Source of the DNA: UBA1672 sp963977495
GTDB lineage: Bacteria; Pseudomonadota; Alphaproteobacteria; Micavibrionales; Micavibrionaceae
Direction: 5' to 3'
Length of the DNA: 62,381 nt
Assembly: GCA_963977495.1 (NCBI GenBank)
Contig: CAXBOT010000008.1
Location: forward strand, 1-62,381
Shown here in pieces: positions 59,392-62,381 of the stretch (positions are counted from its first letter, which is position 1; each line of letters begins with the position of its first letter). Position numbers and translations under genes: made by a program. Below the pieces are notes generated by a model. It was not told the origin of the DNA. It did no database searches and worked only from the letters and a program-made list of their open reading frames with translations.

Positions 59392-59931
59392 TCATGGTTC
59401 ATCTTCTTTCAAAATAGCCACAATCCGAATAACTTGCTCAACAGACAATCTCGGCAATTGTAAATTGATGTCGCCGCTCGACCAAATCTCAGCTGTGCCT
59501 TTTTGAAAGTAAACTGTTTTACGAGCGCGGCTATGATCAGGAATACGTCCTTGTGTAACTTTTACAATTGAAGCTGCAATCAAGTGTAAGTGGTTTTCTT
59601 TTTCTTGCTCTTCAGCATTACGGAGGAGGGCGCTTTCATAGGCTTTTAAATAATGAGGCATTAGGCGACGCATGATGTCCGCTGCAATGTCTTTTGCTGG
59701 GCGCGTAATACTCACGCCAATATCTTTATAATCTTCGTGCCACGCACGGCATTTTTGACGCGGAAACATTCCGCCTATTTTAAACTTCTGACCATCGAGG
59801 CGAAAATATAAACCGCGCCCGCATCCGTCTATAATTTCAAAACGCCAATGCGATAGTTCGCCAAGCCGCGAAAACTTCCACGGCTTGCCAAGATAAAGAG
59901 CTATCTCTTCTATTTTTGCTTGTGTGCTCAT
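59392..59931 (-). CDS. Plasmid hypothetical protein, 179 residues
   Basis: Soluble; contains WKFSRLGELSHWRFEIIDGCGRG and a helical C-terminus (SVEQVIRIVAILKEDEP). It overlaps the J-domain gene by 4 bases and is last in a three-gene operon. I do not recognise the family. Coupling suggests it is a partner or client of the J-domain protein. Confidence 0.6.
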   Translation of the reverse strand: MSTQAKIEEIALYLGKPWKFSRLGELSHWRFEIIDGCGRGLYFRLDGQKFKIGGMFPRQKCRAWHEDYKDIGVSITRPAKDIAADIMRRLMPHYLKAYESALLRNAEEQEKENHLHLIAASIVKVTQGRIPDHSRARKTVYFQKGTAEIWSSGDINLQLPRLSVEQVIRIVAILKEDEP

Positions 59932-60416
59932 GCTGACCTACGCGCAATGAGGTTGTTATTTCTATGCGGTCTTTGTGATCCGTATTTGGCGCGGATCTCT
60001 TCAAGACTCTTTGTGCCTTTAGAGCGGCTAGAAAATTCTTCAGGTCTAAAATACCATGCCTTCTTTTTTGCTGCCCATTTGAAGCCCGCTGTTTTGAGCA
60101 TATCTTTATGCTCACGCGTTTCACCTGTAATCCACACCCAAGATCCACAAATTTCAATCACGAGGGCAGGGAGGCCAGAAATCGCATTTAAAGCATCATT
60201 GAGCATGTCTCCGTAATCTGTCTGCTCTGACTTCATTTCGCCTGTGTAATCTTTCAAGGCATCATATGCTTGATTGATGATTTTCATCATCTCTTCGCCA
60301 ACTGGATTAATGTCTGGATGATATTTTTTACACGCGGCGCGATAGGCTGCTTTTGTATCGTCTGGGTTTAGGCTTCCTGTTAATCCTAAAATTTTGGCTG
60401 CATCATAGATATTCAT
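59928..60416 (-). CDS. J-domain protein with C-terminal DUF5710-like module
   Basis: 162 residues. An N-terminal J domain (DAAKILGL ... AYRAACKKYHPDINP, HPD at about 33-35, then IINQAYDALKDY) and a C-terminal module WVWITGETREHKDMLKTAGFKW (about 97-118) followed by KKAWYFRPEEF, a small fold seen in plasmid and phage proteins. It would recruit a host Hsp70 (DnaK) to a plasmid process such as replication or transfer. It overlaps both neighbours. Confidence 0.75.
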   Translation of the reverse strand: MNIYDAAKILGLTGSLNPDDTKAAYRAACKKYHPDINPVGEEMMKIINQAYDALKDYTGEMKSEQTDYGDMLNDALNAISGLPALVIEICGSWVWITGETREHKDMLKTAGFKWAAKKKAWYFRPEEFSSRSKGTKSLEEIRAKYGSQRPHRNNNLIARRSA

Positions 60417-60769
60417 TACGCACCCCCAAACAAATCAGTTTGAGGATTGGCCGCGTCTATAATGTTAAAAACAAGCCGCGCCATTTTGACAGTTTGCGAA
60501 CCCTTAAAGAGTGGTTCATCTAAACTAGAATTCGCATAATCTCGATCTGCCCATATCTTTAGGCCACTTCCTTGATAAGCGATACTGATTGAATCTCGAC
60601 ACCCACCGCCACCATATATACCCAATTCATATTTTAAAGCCTCTTGTAACTCTTCATCGCTCATCGGGTTTTCAGAGCGTTTTGCCCATCGCTTTTTATA
60701 GCCTTCCGTATTACAGACAGCGCGTAAAAATACGCCTCTTTTTTCTTCCTCTGTGAATGTCTCTGACAT
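60416..60769 (-). CDS. Plasmid hypothetical protein, 117 residues
   Basis: First gene of the J-domain operon; overlaps the next start by one base. Acidic N-terminus (FTEEEKRGVFLRAV), a glycine-rich IYGGGGCRDSISIAYQGSGLKIWADRD core and a C-terminal LFGGA. Not recognised. A hairpin-rich leader precedes it. Confidence 0.55.
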   Translation of the reverse strand: MSETFTEEEKRGVFLRAVCNTEGYKKRWAKRSENPMSDEELQEALKYELGIYGGGGCRDSISIAYQGSGLKIWADRDYANSSLDEPLFKGSQTVKMARLVFNIIDAANPQTDLFGGA

Positions 60770-61260
60770 GATTTTTTAATCCTCTTTTTAAGTGACCAAA
60801 CGGGAACAGCCCCGTTCATGAAACCTTGCCAAGCGGCGAGCGTCATATCTAAAACCCGCGCATGCGGTATGACGATCAATCGTTAGAAACCGACTTCACA
60901 GACTTGTTCCGTAAAACGGAATTCACTTGCCCCAACACGTTTAAGCGGGCAGGGGTAAGCAAGTCTATTGAGATAGGCGGGGACGTCGATGTAAGCTGGA
61001 AATGTTGATTCATCAACGGCTAATCAAAGAGGGCAAAGACCTCTTTTCAAAACGACTTGAATCGTAAAAATTTACACTTAGATTTTACTTTAAGTAGGGA
61101 AACACAACAAAACGCATAAAGAAACACAGTGTTTCGTTTGTGGCGTTTTTTAATATGCTGAATTAAGGCTGTATCTGTTTATACACAACGATATTAAGGC
61201 ATTACATTAAGTGCAAAAACACGAAAAACGTCGCCCTAATAATTGGGCAGAGCAGGGGGC
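60770..61260. other. Hairpin-rich non-coding region upstream of the J-domain operon
   Basis: No gene. Perfect stems in order: AACGGG / CCCGTT (60799-60816); CGTCATA / TATGACG enclosing CCGC-GCAT-GCGG (60841-60874); a three-way-junction fold (60901-60965); GTTGAT / ATCAAC (61004-61017); AAAGAGG / CCTCTTT (61026-61046). The last 200 bases are AT-rich and hold the promoter of one or both flanking units. Confidence 0.6.
60901..60965 (+). ncRNA. Candidate three-way-junction structure
   Basis: The outer stem GACTTG / CAAGTC (60901-60906, 60960-60965) encloses hairpin TTCCGT-AAA-ACGGAA (60907-60921) and hairpin CTTGCCCC / GGGGTAAG (60926-60933, 60952-60959, one G-U on the plus strand, so the plus strand folds better). 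There are no unpaired bases at two of the three junction sides. Compact enough to be a structured RNA or folded single-stranded DNA; no known family recognised. Confidence 0.45.
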
Positions 61261-62364
61261 TTACATCATTTCATTCTTAACAGCCGCACGTCCTAAAACT
61301 TCGAAAGCTTTGGCTGTTAGCTTCTCTTTCTTTGGATCATCTTTGTGATCTTCTTCGATAGCCAAATGAAGTTTATGGAGTATCTTCACAGGCGGCACGT
61401 CATTCAATCCGATGATCTCAAGAGCATCATCCAAAGTGATCTGATCGGGTGATTTAGACCAAACATCGAGCGGCTCATTTTGAAACTTTTCACGCTCTCT
61501 TTGGAGACGCTCTTTAGTCTCTTGCTCTTTAACTTTTTCATCTTCGGGATAGGGGGCTTCGAATAATGACCCCTCCACCAAATCAGGATCACGAGCATAC
61601 AAAAGCCTGAAAATATGACGTGCATAATTCCAGTACCGACGACGGAAATTTTCATCGACTTCATCATGTGGAAAATACGTTTCAAGATAGGAAAGCGTAT
61701 CGAGCAATCTTTTGTTTTTGTAATAAGCTGTTTCTGTTTTCTTTGAGAGGAGGGCATGCCCAAATACAAACAGATCATAAGATGATCTAATATGGTATCT
61801 GGCCGCTTCTCGTAATGATGGTGCATAGCTCAAAGCTTGATGTGCATCTCTTGCACTATGCGCATGTTTTAATAACGCGCTATAACTCGAAAATAATTCA
61901 TACTTAGGAATTATACGGCTAACGATTTGAACCACGATATGAAAACCGGTGACACTCACAAGACAAAAAAGAGCTGCCCAAATCACATATTGAAGATCAC
62001 GATAGTCTCTTGGAATTTCATATATCCATCGCTCTTGTTTCGCATAGTCCTGAATTTCTAACACGGCATATCCAGCCACAACAAAACCAATAAGAACGAA
62101 GAGCGGATATATGGGATGAAATGAACGCAAGAAAACAGGCTTATCAGATAGCCGTGAAAACAGATCATTCTGATCATGCTCACGCTCTTTATGATCGCTC
62201 AAAGCTTGTTTAGCAAATTTCCATTTTTGATGTATGAAGCGAGCAAGCTTGGGAACGGCAAATAAGCAAAATATCCCTGCCAATACCAATGGCAAGAAAT
62301 CAACTAACGCCTGATATAACAAATAAAGAAGATAGCCAATAATACCGAGAACAACGACAGGCAT
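61261..62364 (-). CDS. Polytopic membrane protein with degenerate J-like C-terminus
   Basis: 367 residues. Membrane helices at about 3-40 (two), 83-103 and 125-150; then a helical cytoplasmic part. The C-terminus (LDDALEIIGLNDVPPVKILHKL, about 308-330, then KAFEVLGRAAV) resembles a J domain lacking HPD, and also resembles the N-terminus of the protein at 1-581. AAGGTGTG precedes the ATG. Relatives are not recognised. If the molecule is circular, this gene would directly follow the left-edge operon. Confidence 0.6.
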   Translation of the reverse strand: MPVVVLGIIGYLLYLLYQALVDFLPLVLAGIFCLFAVPKLARFIHQKWKFAKQALSDHKEREHDQNDLFSRLSDKPVFLRSFHPIYPLFVLIGFVVAGYAVLEIQDYAKQERWIYEIPRDYRDLQYVIWAALFCLVSVTGFHIVVQIVSRIIPKYELFSSYSALLKHAHSARDAHQALSYAPSLREAARYHIRSSYDLFVFGHALLSKKTETAYYKNKRLLDTLSYLETYFPHDEVDENFRRRYWNYARHIFRLLYARDPDLVEGSLFEAPYPEDEKVKEQETKERLQREREKFQNEPLDVWSKSPDQITLDDALEIIGLNDVPPVKILHKLHLAIEEDHKDDPKKEKLTAKAFEVLGRAAVKNEMM

Positions 62365-62381
62365 GATTTACACACCTTCGT

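Noticed and set aside
60901..60965. tRNA-like cloverleaf
   Set aside because: Only two inner hairpins, a 6-bp closing stem, and no T-loop or anticodon-loop signature.
1..62381. CRISPR array, tRNA or rRNA genes
   Set aside because: No regularly spaced direct repeats, no cloverleaf with tRNA signature bases and no rRNA-like stretch were seen on reading through.

Overview
The window reads as a large part, possibly all, of a conjugative plasmid (or plasmid-like element) from an alphaproteobacterium. The evidence is a RepC-type replication initiator, ParA with a ribbon-helix-helix partner, a VirB/VirD4 type IV secretion locus, a DUF3363 relaxase, and the accessory set DUF736, DUF4942, DUF6876 and a large ParB-like protein. 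Most of the backbone is AT-rich. The block from about 13.5 to 18 kb (zntA to the dsb genes) is visibly GC-richer and looks acquired. I cannot name the species.

Layout. 1-2619 (minus): a tightly coupled operon of a winged-helix protein, a nucleotidyltransferase, a PP2C-like phosphatase and a zinc-ribbon protein cut by the window edge. 3052-12772 (plus): a six-gene type III restriction-modification island with an added SNF2-type helicase that carries a PLD-like domain, DUF4391, a small winged-helix protein and a basic tail protein. 12952-27351 (nearly all minus): metal resistance and envelope cargo, comprising zntA, scrambled remnants of a second lspA and of a dicarboxylate symporter, dsbB, lspA, a DsbD-N-like protein, a DsbA-like protein, lipoproteins, two EF-hand proteins, a PilZ protein and czcCBA. 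An IS1595-family insertion with an 8-bp target duplication closes this block (27408-28132). 28301-29831 (plus): an orphan flgH-like gene and a Sel1-repeat gene.

30064-42206: a TrbM/KikA-like protein and an XRE regulator (minus), then virB2-B3-B4-B5-(two lipoproteins)-B6-B8-B9-B10-B11-virD4 (plus). 42239-46433 (minus): a HigBA-type toxin-antitoxin pair, a membrane protein, an RHH protein, the relaxase and DUF736. 46823-51048 (minus): a DUF4942 methyltransferase-like protein, a ParB-like protein and small plasmid proteins including DUF6876. A roughly 640-bp region rich in hairpins follows, holding a 20-residue hydrophobic peptide ORF with a strong ribosome binding site. 51689-55332: HipBA (minus) and AbiEi/AbiEii (plus). 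55485-58120 (minus): an RHH protein, ParA and RepC. 58682 onward: a KfrA-like HTH/coiled-coil protein (plus), a J-domain operon (minus), a second hairpin-rich non-coding region, and a membrane protein.

How it fits together: RepC, ParA and the RHH protein maintain the element, with three toxin-antitoxin systems (HigBA, HipBA, AbiE) as stabilisers. The relaxase, VirD4 and VirB proteins transfer it. The restriction island and perhaps the left-edge phosphatase/nucleotidyltransferase operon protect it. The metal block is the adaptive cargo. The most informative oddities are (i) the left-edge operon, (ii) reciprocal remnants of parA and hipA that reveal a decayed tandem duplication around the AbiE module, (iii) the two hairpin-dense non-coding regions, one with a tiny membrane peptide, and (iv) a broken lspA behind zntA fused to a symporter tail. 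No tRNA, rRNA or CRISPR array was seen.
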